From contig NZ_FNVT01000019.1 of NCBI RefSeq assembly GCF_900108335.1, forward strand, positions 124,001 to 188,000: a stretch of 64,000 nt of DNA. The letters run 5' to 3'. The first letter of the stretch is position 1; the number at the start of each line of letters is the position of its first letter. Source of the stretch: Nonomuraea solani (GTDB lineage: Bacteria > Actinomycetota > Actinomycetes > Streptosporangiales > Streptosporangiaceae). The notes below the pieces were generated by a model. The model did not search any database. It saw only the letters and a program-made list of their open reading frames with translations, and was not told the origin of the DNA. This document shows, in pieces, positions 25,314-33,970 of the stretch. The translations under genes were made by a program, and so were the position numbers.

Positions 25314-26057
25314 TCATGACGCATCCTCCTCCGTCATGACGCCCAGGTACAGCTCGCGTACCTTCGCGTCGGCCAGCACTCTCAAGGGGGCGTCGTCGGC
25401 GACCACGGCGCCGCCCGCCAGGCACACCATCCGGCCGACGGTCTTGACCAGCGCGTGCACGACGTGCTCGATCCAGACGATGCCGAGGCCGTCGGCGTGC
25501 AGGCGCCGGACGACCCCGACGAGCTCCAGCACCTCCGGCTCGGTCAGCCCGCCGGCGACCTCGTCCAGCAGCAGCAGCCGGGGGCGGGTGCCCATGGCGC
25601 GGGCCACCTCCAGGCGCTTGCGCTGCAGCAGCGTGAGCCGCCCGGCCGGGATGTTGGCCAGGCTCGCCAGGCCGGTGCGGTCGAGCACCTCCATGGCATG
25701 CCCCCACGCCCGCCGGCCCTTGAGCGCCGCGCCCTGGTGGCCGCAGACCAGCACGTTCTCGAACACGGTCAGGTGCTCGAACGGCCGCGGCACCTGGTGG
25801 GTGCGTCCGATGCCGGCCCGCGTACGGACGTGCGGCGGCACACGGGTGATCTCCCGTCCGTCCAGCCAGACCGTGCCGCCGTCGGGCCGCAGGTCGCCCG
25901 AGATCATCGCGAACAGGCTGGACTTGCCGGCCCCGTTCGGCCCGACGATCCCGAGGGCCTCGCCCGGCCCGACGGACAGGGTCAGGTCCCTGGCGACGGT
26001 CACCTTGCCGAAGCTCTTGGTGAGGCCGTCGAGACGCAGCAGTGGTGTCGTCGTCAT
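25314..26057 (-). CDS. livG: ABC transporter ATP-binding protein LivG
   Basis: 247 aa ATPase. Walker A is VGPNGAGKSSLF, Walker B LLLLDEVAGGLTEPE and switch region WIEHVVHAL. The ABC signature is atypical: GRLTLLQRKRLEVARAMGTR replaces the LivG-usual LSYGQQR, so the Ser-Gly-Gly core is absent. The adjacent LivF has a perfect signature, so one of the two ATP sites would be degenerate, a pattern known in asymmetric ABC transporters. The ATG shares one base with the stop of the binding-protein gene (TGATG). Confidence 0.88.
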   Translation of the reverse strand: MTTTPLLRLDGLTKSFGKVTVARDLTLSVGPGEALGIVGPNGAGKSSLFAMISGDLRPDGGTVWLDGREITRVPPHVRTRAGIGRTHQVPRPFEHLTVFENVLVCGHQGAALKGRRAWGHAMEVLDRTGLASLANIPAGRLTLLQRKRLEVARAMGTRPRLLLLDEVAGGLTEPEVLELVGVVRRLHADGLGIVWIEHVVHALVKTVGRMVCLAGGAVVADDAPLRVLADAKVRELYLGVMTEEDAS

Positions 26058-27349
26058 CAGGCGTTGGTGGGCCGCAGGTCGCCGCCGATGGGGACGTCCT
26101 TGTTGCCCGAGTTGTCGACGATCACGACGTCCCACGGGAACGTCTCGCCCTTGCGCCACTGCCCGCCGACGGGGTGCTGGATCGCGATGCCGGGGTGCGG
26201 GCCGGTGGTGAAGTCGAGGTTCCCGCTCATGCAGCTGATCTTCATGCCGCGCAGCTTCGAGGCCACCTCGTCGCGGTCCTTCGGGTCACCCGCCTCCTTG
26301 AACGCCTGGATCGCGATCTCGAACAGCGAATACACCGAGCCGAGCGCCTGCGTCCACTGCTTGCCCGTGTCGGCGGCGAAGTCGTCGGCGAGCTGTTTGG
26401 CGGAACCTCCGTCGAGCGTCGACTTGTACGGGTGCGCGGGCGTCCACCAGAAGTCGGTCGCGATGTCGGCCGCCAGCGGCCCGAGCGCCTCGGCCTCGGA
26501 GGGGAACAGCATGACCTTGGCGACGGTGGCCAGCTTCGGCCTGAACCCCTGCTGCCTGGCCTGCTTCCAGAAGGTCTGGAAGTCGGGCGGGATCGGCGTA
26601 CAGGTGAAGAGTTCGGCCTCCGACTCCTTGAACGTGGCGATCTGCGCGGTGAAGTCGGTCGCGCCGCCCTGGTAGGCGCCGCCGTCGACCGGGGTGTAGC
26701 CGGCCTGCTTCATCATCGGGCCGAGGCCCTGGCGGAAGGCGTTGGCGTCGGTGTCGTTGGGCCACAGCGCGGCGACGTTCTTGCTGGACACGTCCATGCG
26801 CCGCCACATCGGGAAGAAGCAGTCGGCGAACTCCCGCATCCCGAAGAAGAACAGGGTCGTGTACGTGAAGCCCTTGTCCTTGCCGCCGCGGCCGTTCCAC
26901 CACGCCTCCCAGGGGGCGATCGTGGTGACGTTGGGGATGCCGTTGGCCTCGCACTGGTCGGCGACCGGGTTGGTGGTGTCGGGGGTGGAGGAGCCGACGA
27001 TGAGGTCCACCTTGTCGCTGTTGATGAGCTGCCGGGTGACCTCGGTGGCCCGGTTCGGGTTGGACTGGGTGTCCTTGACGACGATCTCGATCCGGCGTTT
27101 CCTGCCGCCGGCGGTGAAGCCGTCGCGCACCGCCTCCTGGATGCGCTTGACCACGAAGGTGTCGGCGGTGGCGAAGCCGGCCAGCGGGCCCGTCTGGGGG
27201 CTGACGTAGCCGATCTTGAGCACGTCCGACGACGAGGCGCCGGTGCCCTTCAGCCCGCCGCAGGCGCTCACCAGGGACGCACCACCGAGGGCGGCGGCCG
27301 CCCGCAGCACGGAGCGGCGGTTCGGGCCGCTCGAAGAGGTGTCGCTCAC
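26057..27349 (-). CDS. ABC transporter substrate-binding lipoprotein (Leu/Ile/Val-binding fold)
   Basis: 430 aa. A signal with paired Arg (NRRSVLRAAAALGGASLVSA) ends in SACGG, so Tat or Sec export and lipid attachment are expected. The periplasmic-binding fold type I begins VLKIGYVSPQTGPLAGFATA, with a DTQSNPNRATEVTRQLINSD segment typical of amide/urea/aromatic-acid binding LivK homologues. GTG 27349 is preceded by AAGGAG. First gene of the transport operon. The ligand is unknown; neighbours suggest an aromatic compound. Confidence 0.9.
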   Translation of the reverse strand: MSDTSSSGPNRRSVLRAAAALGGASLVSACGGLKGTGASSSDVLKIGYVSPQTGPLAGFATADTFVVKRIQEAVRDGFTAGGRKRRIEIVVKDTQSNPNRATEVTRQLINSDKVDLIVGSSTPDTTNPVADQCEANGIPNVTTIAPWEAWWNGRGGKDKGFTYTTLFFFGMREFADCFFPMWRRMDVSSKNVAALWPNDTDANAFRQGLGPMMKQAGYTPVDGGAYQGGATDFTAQIATFKESEAELFTCTPIPPDFQTFWKQARQQGFRPKLATVAKVMLFPSEAEALGPLAADIATDFWWTPAHPYKSTLDGGSAKQLADDFAADTGKQWTQALGSVYSLFEIAIQAFKEAGDPKDRDEVASKLRGMKISCMSGNLDFTTGPHPGIAIQHPVGGQWRKGETFPWDVVIVDNSGNKDVPIGGDLRPTNA

Positions 27350-27494
27350 GCGAACTCCTTGTCGGCGGCATGCCGAGCACACCGCCATTGCTCTGGGGGG
27401 AACGCCACCTGGTGGGCGGTAAGGACCTCGGGTGGCCTCCGGTGGCGGGAATTGAGCCGACCGTACGATCCCGCCCGCATCAGAGCAACAACAG

Positions 27495-27511
27495 GTTCCG
27501 AAGGCTCGAAC
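27495..27511. promoter_or_regulatory. IclR-type operator upstream of the transport operon
   Basis: GTTCC-GAAGGCT-CGAAC matches the element in the IclR/aldehyde dehydrogenase gap (28386-28402) at all ten fixed positions (GTTCC-N7-CGAAC). It lies 146 bp upstream of the binding-protein start and 24 bp beyond the IclR stop codon. A further TTGGAAC half-site follows at about 27525. Confidence 0.7.
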
Positions 27512-27534
27512 GCGATTTGCCTCCTTGGAACGCC

Positions 27535-28362
27535 CTACGCCTCCGGGCGGTATCCCAGGCGCCGCGAGATCTCCCCGGCGGTGCGCCGCAGCGCCGGCTC
27601 CACCCGCCCGGCCAGCGCCTCCACGCTGGTCGGCGAGATGGTCAGGTGGACCGCGATGTTGACCGCCGCGACCACCTCGCCCGAGCGGTCCCACACCGGC
27701 GCCGCGAACGAGCGCAGCCCCGGCGCGAGCTCCTCGTCGTTGACCGCGACGGCGCTCTGGCGCACCTTGGCCAGCGCGGCGATCAGCTGCTCGCGGTTGG
27801 TGATCGTCTTGGGGCCGCGCCTGGCCATGTCGGTGCGGTCGAGGATCTGCCGCAGCGCCGCCGGATCCTTGTACGCCAGCAGCACCTTGCCCATCGACGT
27901 GCAGTACGCCGGCAGCCGGGACCCCACGTGCAGGTTGAGGTCCATGGCCAGCGAGCTGCGCCGCCCGCTGCGCCTGCGGTCCACGTAGACGACGTCGGGC
28001 CCGTCGCACAGCCCCATGCTCACGGTGAACCCGGTCTCGTCGGCCAGCGCCTGGAGCAGCGGCCCCGCGACCTTCGTCAGCTCCATGGAGTCGATCGCGG
28101 CGAACCCGAGGTCGACCACGCGGGGGCCGAGGTAGTACTTCTTGGTCTCCGGGTCCTGCCGGATGTAGTCCAGTTTGGTGAGGGTGGCGACATAGCGGTG
28201 CGTGGTGCTCTTGTTGAGCCCGACCGCGCGCGCCAGGTCGGCGATGCCCAGCACGGAGCGGTCCCCGCTGAAGGCCGACAGGATGCGCAGGCCGCGTTCG
28301 AGGGAGACGGAGAAGGCCGGGTCGGCGCTCGTGCGGCCGCGCGGGCGGGGATCGTCGCTCAC
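27535..28362 (-). CDS. IclR family transcriptional regulator
   Basis: 275 aa from GTG 28362 (a TTG at 28392 is less likely). The winged HTH reads SLERGLRILSAFSGDRSVLG, IADLARAVGLNKSTTHRYVA. The effector domain has RLPAYCTSMGKVLLA, the IclR ligand-pocket signature. It is flanked on one side by the transport operon and on the other by a divergent aldehyde dehydrogenase; both upstream regions carry the same 17-bp motif, so it probably controls both in response to the imported compound. Confidence 0.93.
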   Translation of the reverse strand: MSDDPRPRGRTSADPAFSVSLERGLRILSAFSGDRSVLGIADLARAVGLNKSTTHRYVATLTKLDYIRQDPETKKYYLGPRVVDLGFAAIDSMELTKVAGPLLQALADETGFTVSMGLCDGPDVVYVDRRRSGRRSSLAMDLNLHVGSRLPAYCTSMGKVLLAYKDPAALRQILDRTDMARRGPKTITNREQLIAALAKVRQSAVAVNDEELAPGLRSFAAPVWDRSGEVVAAVNIAVHLTISPTSVEALAGRVEPALRRTAGEISRRLGYRPEA

Positions 28363-28385
28363 ACCCGTCAGGATACGGTCATACA

Positions 28386-28402
28386 GTTCCAACTATTCGA
28401 AC
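28386..28402. promoter_or_regulatory. IclR-type operator between regulator and aldehyde dehydrogenase
   Basis: GTTCC-AACTATT-CGAAC, the second copy of the motif found at 27495. It sits midway in the 59-bp divergent gap, where it can control both the regulator and the dehydrogenase. Confidence 0.7.
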
Positions 28403-28421
28403 CAAGCGGATCGGGGGCTCG

Positions 28422-29897
28422 ATGACCGGAAGCGGCTGGCCCAGGCCACGTACCGGGCACTTCATCGGCGGCGCGTGGGTGGAGGCGGCCTCGGGCCGTA
28501 CCTACCCGAACCGCTCCCCCTGGTCCGGGGAGGTGCTCGGAGAGGTCGCGGCCGGGGACGGCGAGGACGCCGGGCGGGCCGTGGCCGCCGCCCACGCGGC
28601 GTTCGGCGGCTGGGCCAGGGCCCTGCCCCATGAGCGGCAGCGGATCTTCCTGCGCGCGGCCGACCTCATGGAGAGCCGCCGCGACGAGGTGCTGCGCGCG
28701 CTCGCGCTGGAGACCGGGTGCGGGCGTCATTTCGGCGGCGTACAGGTCGACTTCGCCCTCAAGCTGCTGCGCCAGGCCGCGCACCTGGCCTACCGGCCGG
28801 CCGGGGAGCTGCTGCCGTCCGACGTCGAGGGCACGCGGGCGATGGCCGTACGGCGGCCGGTGGGCGTGGTCGCCGCGATCGCGCCGTGGAACGCCTCGGT
28901 CGTGCTGGCCGGCCGGGCGACCGTCGGGCCGCTCGCGCTCGGCAACACCGTGGTGCTCAAGCCGTCGGAGGAGTCCCCGTACACGGGGGGCGCGCTCTGG
29001 GCCGAGATCCTGCACGAGGCCGGTCTGCCCGCCGGGGCGTTCAACGTCGTCACCCACGCCGCGGGCGAGGCCGGCGGCGTGGGCGACGCGCTGCTCGACG
29101 ACCCCCTGGTCAAGCGGATCAACTTCACCGGCTCCACGCCCACCGGCCGCCGCCTCGCCGAGAAGGCGGGCCGGCGGCTGAAGCGCGTGCTGCTCCAGCT
29201 CAGCGGCCAGAACCCGCTCATCGTGGCGGGCGACGCCGACCTCGGCTACGCGGTCGACGCCGCCACCTACGGCGCCTTCGTGCACCAGGGGCAGGTGTGC
29301 ATGTGCGCCCGCCGCGTCTACGTCGAACGCCCGCTGGCCGCCGCGTTCGCCGAACGGTTCGCGGCCAGGGCGGCGGCGCTGCCGACCGGCGACCCGCGCG
29401 ACCCGGCCACCGTCGTCGGACCGGTGATCAACGAGTGGGCGCTGGCGCTCCTCGACCGCCGCGTCAAGGAGGCCGTCGGGCTGGGCGCCCGCGTCCTGGC
29501 CGGCGGCGTGCCCGAGCCGCCGTGCTACCCGGCGACCGTGCTCGCCGACGTGCCCGACGAGGCGGAGATCGCGCAGGGCGAGACGTTCGGGGCCGTGGTG
29601 GTCCTGGAGGTGGTCGACTCGGCCGAGGAGGCGGTCGCCCGCGCCAACCGCTCGGACTTCGGCCTGGCCGCCTCGATCATCACCGGCGACGCCGGCCGCG
29701 GCCTGCGGCTGGCCGCGCAACTGGACGCGGGCATCGTGCACGTGAACGACCAGCCGGTCAACGACGAGCCGCAGATGCCGTTCGGCGGCGTCAAGGACAG
29801 CGGCTGGGGCCGCTTCGGGCTGGGCCTGGCCGCCGAGGAGTTCTGCGAGCTCCAGTGGGTCACCGTACGCGACCAGGACCGGACGTTCCCCTTCTGA
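28422..29897 (+). CDS. Aldehyde dehydrogenase family protein with Gln at the general-base position
   Basis: 491 aa, full length. Catalytic Cys is in HQGQVCMCARRV and cofactor-binding INFTGSTPTGRRLA is intact. The usual LELGGKNP segment instead reads VLLQLSGQNPLIVAG, so the conserved Glu that activates water is Gln and the following Gly-Gly is Ser-Gly. The end HVNDQPVNDEPQMPFGGVKD places it near vanillin/benzaldehyde dehydrogenases. It may still work with another base, make an acyl transfer product, or be slow. Divergent from iclR and under the same operator as the transporter. Confidence 0.87.
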   Translation: MTGSGWPRPRTGHFIGGAWVEAASGRTYPNRSPWSGEVLGEVAAGDGEDAGRAVAAAHAAFGGWARALPHERQRIFLRAADLMESRRDEVLRALALETGCGRHFGGVQVDFALKLLRQAAHLAYRPAGELLPSDVEGTRAMAVRRPVGVVAAIAPWNASVVLAGRATVGPLALGNTVVLKPSEESPYTGGALWAEILHEAGLPAGAFNVVTHAAGEAGGVGDALLDDPLVKRINFTGSTPTGRRLAEKAGRRLKRVLLQLSGQNPLIVAGDADLGYAVDAATYGAFVHQGQVCMCARRVYVERPLAAAFAERFAARAAALPTGDPRDPATVVGPVINEWALALLDRRVKEAVGLGARVLAGGVPEPPCYPATVLADVPDEAEIAQGETFGAVVVLEVVDSAEEAVARANRSDFGLAASIITGDAGRGLRLAAQLDAGIVHVNDQPVNDEPQMPFGGVKDSGWGRFGLGLAAEEFCELQWVTVRDQDRTFPF

Positions 29898-29899
29898 GG

Positions 29900-32203
29900 T
29901 CACTCATTGTGCAGGACGGCGGCGATCGTGAGGCGGGCCGCCGAGCGGGCGGGGATGAGGGCGCCGAGTACGGCGATCGCCACGCCCGCAGGCACCAGCA
30001 GGGCGAGCAGGGGCAGGTCCCACACGTCCTTCATGTGCTCCGGGAAGACCACGGCCGGCACGTTGTCGACGATCGCCCGGTGCGCCAGCGTGCCGATGGG
30101 GATGCCGAGCAGGCCGCCGGCCACGCCCAGGGCCGCCATCGAGGTGACCACCATGATGGTGACCTGGCGGGGCGTCATTCCGATGGACTTGAGCAGGCCG
30201 AGATCGCGGCGGCGTTCGCGGATGTCGAGCAGGGCGGTGTTGAAGACGCCGAGTGCCGCGACGACGATCAGCAGCGTGGTGAAGACCGAGGCGAAGCCGA
30301 CGACGACCGCCGTGGCCGTGCTCTCCGCGCCCGCGACGTACGGGTAGAGGCCGGGGTCGGCCGCCTTGACCGCCCTGGCATAGGCGTGGGGGTCGGCGCC
30401 GGCGGCGAGGCGTACCTCGTAGTTGTCGGCACCGGTGTCCGGGGCCAGCGTGGTCAGCGTCTGCCAGGAGGACCAGAGGAAGCGGGGGTCGCCGCTCATG
30501 ATCTGGCCGACGATCGTGACGCGGGCCTGCCGGCCGTTCAGCTCCAGGGTGACCTGGTCGCCGACCCCCAGGCCGCGCTGGGCCAGGAACGGCGGCGGGG
30601 CGACGATCTGGCCGGGGCCGTCGATCCAGCGCCCCTCGACGATCTGACCGGCCACGGTGGCGGGGTCGCCGCGCTGGAAGTTGACGGCGCCGCGCTGCGC
30701 CTGGCCGGTCAGGCGCACCTCGACGAAACGCTGGGCGGTCACGTGCGTCACGCCGGGCAGGGAGCGCAGCAGCGCCTCGATCCGCTCGTCGCTCAGCTTC
30801 GGTGCGGTCTGCTGGAACGCCGGCTCGCCCGCGCGCACGCCCACCCGCGGGACCGGGCTCCCTTCCGCCTCCGCGAAGGCGATCATGGTGCTGGTGAGCC
30901 CGGTGGTGAGGGTGACCGTGGCCACGCCGAGCACTATCGCCGCCATGGTCATCGCCGTACGGCCCGGCCGCCCGAACGGCAGCCCCAGCCCCAGGCTGAC
31001 CGGGCGCGGCAGCCGGGAGCCGCCGAGCCGGCGCCGCACACCCAGCCCCCATCCCCGGCCTCGTCCCCGGCCCGGCGCGCCGCCCGCGCTGATCGCCCGG
31101 GCGGCCGGCAGCCGGTGCGCGCGCAGCGCCGGCACCAGTGCCGCGAGGACGACCAGGAGCGGCATCCCCGCCAGGCAGACGACGGACACCCACGGGCTGA
31201 TCCCGATGCCGGCGCTGCCGGTCTCGGTGCCCTGGAAAGCGGCCCGCAGTAGGGGCCTGGCCAGCAGGTTGCCCATCAGCGTGCCCAGGACGCACCCGGC
31301 GATCGCGGGCACCGACACCATCGTCAGATAGACGGCGACCACCTGGTTCGGGGTGAAGCCCACCGCCTTGAGCACGCCGATGTGCCGGGATCCGGACACG
31401 ACCGCGCCGCTGACCACGTTGGCCACGATGAGGACGGCGACCAGCAGGCCGAGCACGCCGAACAGGGTCATGAACGGCAGGTAGGAGGAGGCCGTGCTGG
31501 AGAAGGCCCGCCGCAGCGCGACGTGGGACTGCGCGACCGTCAGCGCGCCCGGGGGCAGCCCGGCGGTGACCGTGTCCAGGGCGTCTCCGGGGTCGGTGAA
31601 CCGGTAGAGCATCTGCGCGCCGGTGGGGCGGAGCGCGGCGGCCTGGGCGGGAGTGACCCAGGCGTCGGCCGACCGGCTCATGCTGGAGGCGAAGCCGACG
31701 ACGGTCAGCGGCGGGACCCCGGGCGCCACCAGCCGGGAGCCCAGGGCGCCGGGCTTGAGGCGGTCGTCGGCCGAGCTCTGGTTGATGACGATCTCGCCGG
31801 GCGCGGTGGCCCAGCGGCCGTGCAGCAGGGGCAGCCGGTCCACCGGCCCGCCGGGGTCCGCGCGGCCGACCAGCTTGAGCGGGCCCTCGGCCTCGCTGAT
31901 GTCGGTGGTCCTGGGGAAGTCGATGACGACCTGGTCGTACGGGCCCGCCGCGGCCTCGACGCCCGGCCGTTTCGCGGTTCGCGCCAGTCGTTCCTTCGAC
32001 ACCTTGGTCAGGTCGAAGACGGCCACCGTGTGAGCGCCGCGCTGCTGGTCGAAGGCGCGGTCGAAGGGGGTGGTGGTGGCGTCGAGGAGGCCGAGCGCGA
32101 GCATGATCGTCGTGGTGCCCGACCACACGACGAGCCCGATGATCACCGTCTGCAGCCGTCGCCGCCGCACCGCCGCCCGCGCGGCCCGCCACACCGCGCT
32201 CAT
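29900..32203 (-). CDS. ABC transporter permease, FtsX/MacB-like with two FtsX domains
   Basis: 767 aa. An N-terminal membrane segment (VIIGLVVWSGTTTIMLALGL) is followed by a large extracellular region, then two FtsX blocks: one at ~260-390 (FGVLGLLVAVLIVANVVSGA, GVLKAVGFTPNQVVAVY) and one at ~640-760 (DLGLLKSIGMTPRQVTIMVV). The duplicated VLKxVGxTPxQV motif is the family signature. It works with the ATPase at 32328 to export or extract lipids, lipoproteins or antibiotics. ATG 32203 has GGGAGGGGG upstream. It is separated from the ATPase by a 124-bp spacer made of repeats. Confidence 0.88.
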   Translation of the reverse strand: MSAVWRAARAAVRRRRLQTVIIGLVVWSGTTTIMLALGLLDATTTPFDRAFDQQRGAHTVAVFDLTKVSKERLARTAKRPGVEAAAGPYDQVVIDFPRTTDISEAEGPLKLVGRADPGGPVDRLPLLHGRWATAPGEIVINQSSADDRLKPGALGSRLVAPGVPPLTVVGFASSMSRSADAWVTPAQAAALRPTGAQMLYRFTDPGDALDTVTAGLPPGALTVAQSHVALRRAFSSTASSYLPFMTLFGVLGLLVAVLIVANVVSGAVVSGSRHIGVLKAVGFTPNQVVAVYLTMVSVPAIAGCVLGTLMGNLLARPLLRAAFQGTETGSAGIGISPWVSVVCLAGMPLLVVLAALVPALRAHRLPAARAISAGGAPGRGRGRGWGLGVRRRLGGSRLPRPVSLGLGLPFGRPGRTAMTMAAIVLGVATVTLTTGLTSTMIAFAEAEGSPVPRVGVRAGEPAFQQTAPKLSDERIEALLRSLPGVTHVTAQRFVEVRLTGQAQRGAVNFQRGDPATVAGQIVEGRWIDGPGQIVAPPPFLAQRGLGVGDQVTLELNGRQARVTIVGQIMSGDPRFLWSSWQTLTTLAPDTGADNYEVRLAAGADPHAYARAVKAADPGLYPYVAGAESTATAVVVGFASVFTTLLIVVAALGVFNTALLDIRERRRDLGLLKSIGMTPRQVTIMVVTSMAALGVAGGLLGIPIGTLAHRAIVDNVPAVVFPEHMKDVWDLPLLALLVPAGVAIAVLGALIPARSAARLTIAAVLHNE

Positions 32204-32235
32204 CGGGCCCCCTCCCATCCACTCATGCCGTCCGC

Positions 32236-32370
32236 GCTCATTCGGCCCATTCCAGGGCACCCGTCAGCCGCGCACGGGGCGCTCATTCGGCACGCTCCAG
32301 GGCTCCCATCAGCCGCCCGCGGCGCGTTCATTCGGCACGCTCCAGGGCGCTTTCGCCGGTGACGCGGCCG
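32236..32370. repeat. 45-bp tandem repeat duplicating the 3' end of the ABC ATPase gene
   Basis: Three copies start at 32236, 32281 and 32326. Each begins G(C/T)TCATTCGGC and contains CCAGGGC. The third copy is the last codons and stop of the ATPase gene (ending ALERAE-stop on the minus strand); the other two lie downstream of its stop and repeat the same codons and stop. Copies 1 and 2 match over most of their length and differ at scattered positions; copy 3 diverges in its second half, where the coding sequence continues. Confidence 0.8.
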
Positions 32371-33044
32371 TCGGCGAGCTCGATCAGGCGGCCGGCGCAG
32401 CGGCGGGCCAGGGCCGGGTCGTGGGTGACGAGCAGCAGCGTCTGGCCGATCTGGTTGAGGTCGATGAGCAGGTCCATCACCTGCTCGCCCGACCGCCGGT
32501 CCAGCGCCCCGGTCGGCTCGTCGGCCAGCAGCAGCGCCGGGCGGTTCATCAGCGCCCGCGCCACCGCCACCCGCTGCCGCTCGCCACCGCTCAGCACCGC
32601 CGGGTAGGCGTCCTTACGGCCCGCGATGCCCAGCTCGTCGAGCAGTTCGAGGGCGCGCCGGCGGGCCTGGCGGGCCGGGGTGCCGGTGAGCTGCGCGGAC
32701 AGGGCGACGTTGTCCAGCGCGGGCAGGTCGTCGATGAGGTTGAAGAACTGGAAGATCATGCCGATGTGCCGCCGCCGGAACAACGCCAGCCCGGTCTCGC
32801 TCAGCCGGCCCAGCTCCTGCCCGCCGACCGCGACCGTGCCCCCGGTCGGCCGGTCGAGGCCCGCGATCATGTTGAGCAGGGTCGACTTGCCGCAGCCGGA
32901 CGGCCCCATCACGGCGACGGCCTCGCCCGCGCGGATCTCCAGGGTCACGCCGTCCAGCGCCGCGGTCTCGCCGTACTGCTTGCGCACCCCGTCCAGCCGT
33001 ACGATGACCTGTCCTGTTGTGTCGTCACTGTCCACGGGCAGCAC
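32328..33044 (-). CDS. ABC transporter ATP-binding protein, MacB/LolD type
   Basis: 238 aa. Walker A MGPSGCGKSTLLN, signature LSGGERQRVAVARALMNRPA, Walker B LLLADEPTGALDRRSG and H-loop LLVTHDPALAR are all canonical. The start is GTG at 33044 or GTG at 33035; neither has a strong ribosome site. Partner of the FtsX-type permease downstream on the same strand. Its last codons are duplicated as the tandem repeat at 32236-32370. Confidence 0.92.
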   Translation of the reverse strand: MLPVDSDDTTGQVIVRLDGVRKQYGETAALDGVTLEIRAGEAVAVMGPSGCGKSTLLNMIAGLDRPTGGTVAVGGQELGRLSETGLALFRRRHIGMIFQFFNLIDDLPALDNVALSAQLTGTPARQARRRALELLDELGIAGRKDAYPAVLSGGERQRVAVARALMNRPALLLADEPTGALDRRSGEQVMDLLIDLNQIGQTLLLVTHDPALARRCAGRLIELADGRVTGESALERAE

Positions 33045-33157
33045 GCTAGGACAGGCGCGAGCCGTCCGGCATCAGCCCGCGGGTCCATCCTCGCGGCGAT
33101 GTCATCCCGCAGATGTACGCCGGAAAATCGGTGGACGCCGTCGTTATCGTGGCGCCT

Positions 33158-33880
33158 ATGACTGTTATCGATGTCGACCGGTTCATCGCCGATGGGTTCG
33201 CCAAGCTGGAAGCGGCCGTGCCCCGCGAGGTCGGCGACGCGGCCAGAGACTTGATGTGGCGGCAGATCGGCCTGTCGCCCGACGACCCCTCTGGCTGGCA
33301 GCAGCCCGTCGTGTGGGCGGCCGACCTGGCCGGCAAGGGCCCGTTCGGGGAGCTCATGCGCAGCCCGCGCCTGCGTGAGGCGCTGGACGAGGTGGCCGGG
33401 CCCGGCGGCTACCAGCCGCGCGGCGTCCTGGGCAACATGCCGATCCGGTTCCCCGGCAAGGCGCCGGTGGACGATCGCGGCTGGCACATCGACGCCTCGG
33501 TGGCCCTGCCCGACGGCTCGTGGGCGGTGTCGGGGCGGCCGGAGACGATGTTGCTGCTGGTGCTGCTGTCCGAGGTGGGCGAGGACGACGCGCCGACCCG
33601 GATCAGGGTGGGCTCGCACCGCGACGCCGCGGAGATGCTGGGTGAGCGGGTGCTCGACCCGTTCGAGGCCGGGCCGCTGCTGGACGAGGCCTCGAAGGAC
33701 CGCCCGGTGGCGTACGCGACCGGGCTGCCGGGTGACATGTACCTGGTGCACCCGCTGACCGTGCACGCGGCCGACGAGCACCGGGGCACCCGGCCGCGGT
33801 TCATGTCCCAGGCGCCGGTGACCCTGACCAAGCCGGTCGCGCCCGGCGGGGACAACGCCCTGGCTCGCGCGCTCGCCTGA
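33158..33880 (+). CDS. Phytanoyl-CoA dioxygenase (PhyH) family oxygenase
   Basis: 240 aa Fe(II)/2-oxoglutarate-dependent oxygenase. The HxD motif is in WHIDASVALPDG and the distal His in YLVHPLTVHAADEHRGTRPR, where the Arg after it would bind 2-oxoglutarate. Length is normal. Substrate unknown; relatives hydroxylate small molecules or natural products. It is divergent from the ABC exporter and is followed by a 31-codon small ORF with a good ribosome site, which could be a peptide substrate (speculative). A long inverted repeat lies between them. Confidence 0.85.
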   Translation: MTVIDVDRFIADGFAKLEAAVPREVGDAARDLMWRQIGLSPDDPSGWQQPVVWAADLAGKGPFGELMRSPRLREALDEVAGPGGYQPRGVLGNMPIRFPGKAPVDDRGWHIDASVALPDGSWAVSGRPETMLLLVLLSEVGEDDAPTRIRVGSHRDAAEMLGERVLDPFEAGPLLDEASKDRPVAYATGLPGDMYLVHPLTVHAADEHRGTRPRFMSQAPVTLTKPVAPGGDNALARALA

Positions 33881-33892
33881 CCTCCCTGGAGA

Positions 33893-33954
33893 TCGGGGTC
33901 CTGTTCACTCATCCGCGGCGCGCCGCCGGGACGTACTAGGAACTAGGACCCCGA
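33893..33954. repeat. Long-range inverted repeat after the PhyH gene
   Basis: TCGGGGTCCT (33893-33902) and AGGACCCCGA (33945-33954) are perfect 10-bp inverted arms. The 42-bp interval holds a second GC hairpin (CGGCG/CGCCG). ACTAGGA is also directly repeated at about 33935 and 33942. It may end the PhyH transcript or regulate the small ORF that starts at 33971. Confidence 0.5.
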
Positions 33955-33970
33955 CCCTGAGGAGGCTGAG

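Noticed and set aside
32236..32370. Repeat array as a CRISPR
   Set aside because: Units are contiguous 45-bp tandem copies without unique spacers, and one unit is the coding 3' end of an ABC gene.
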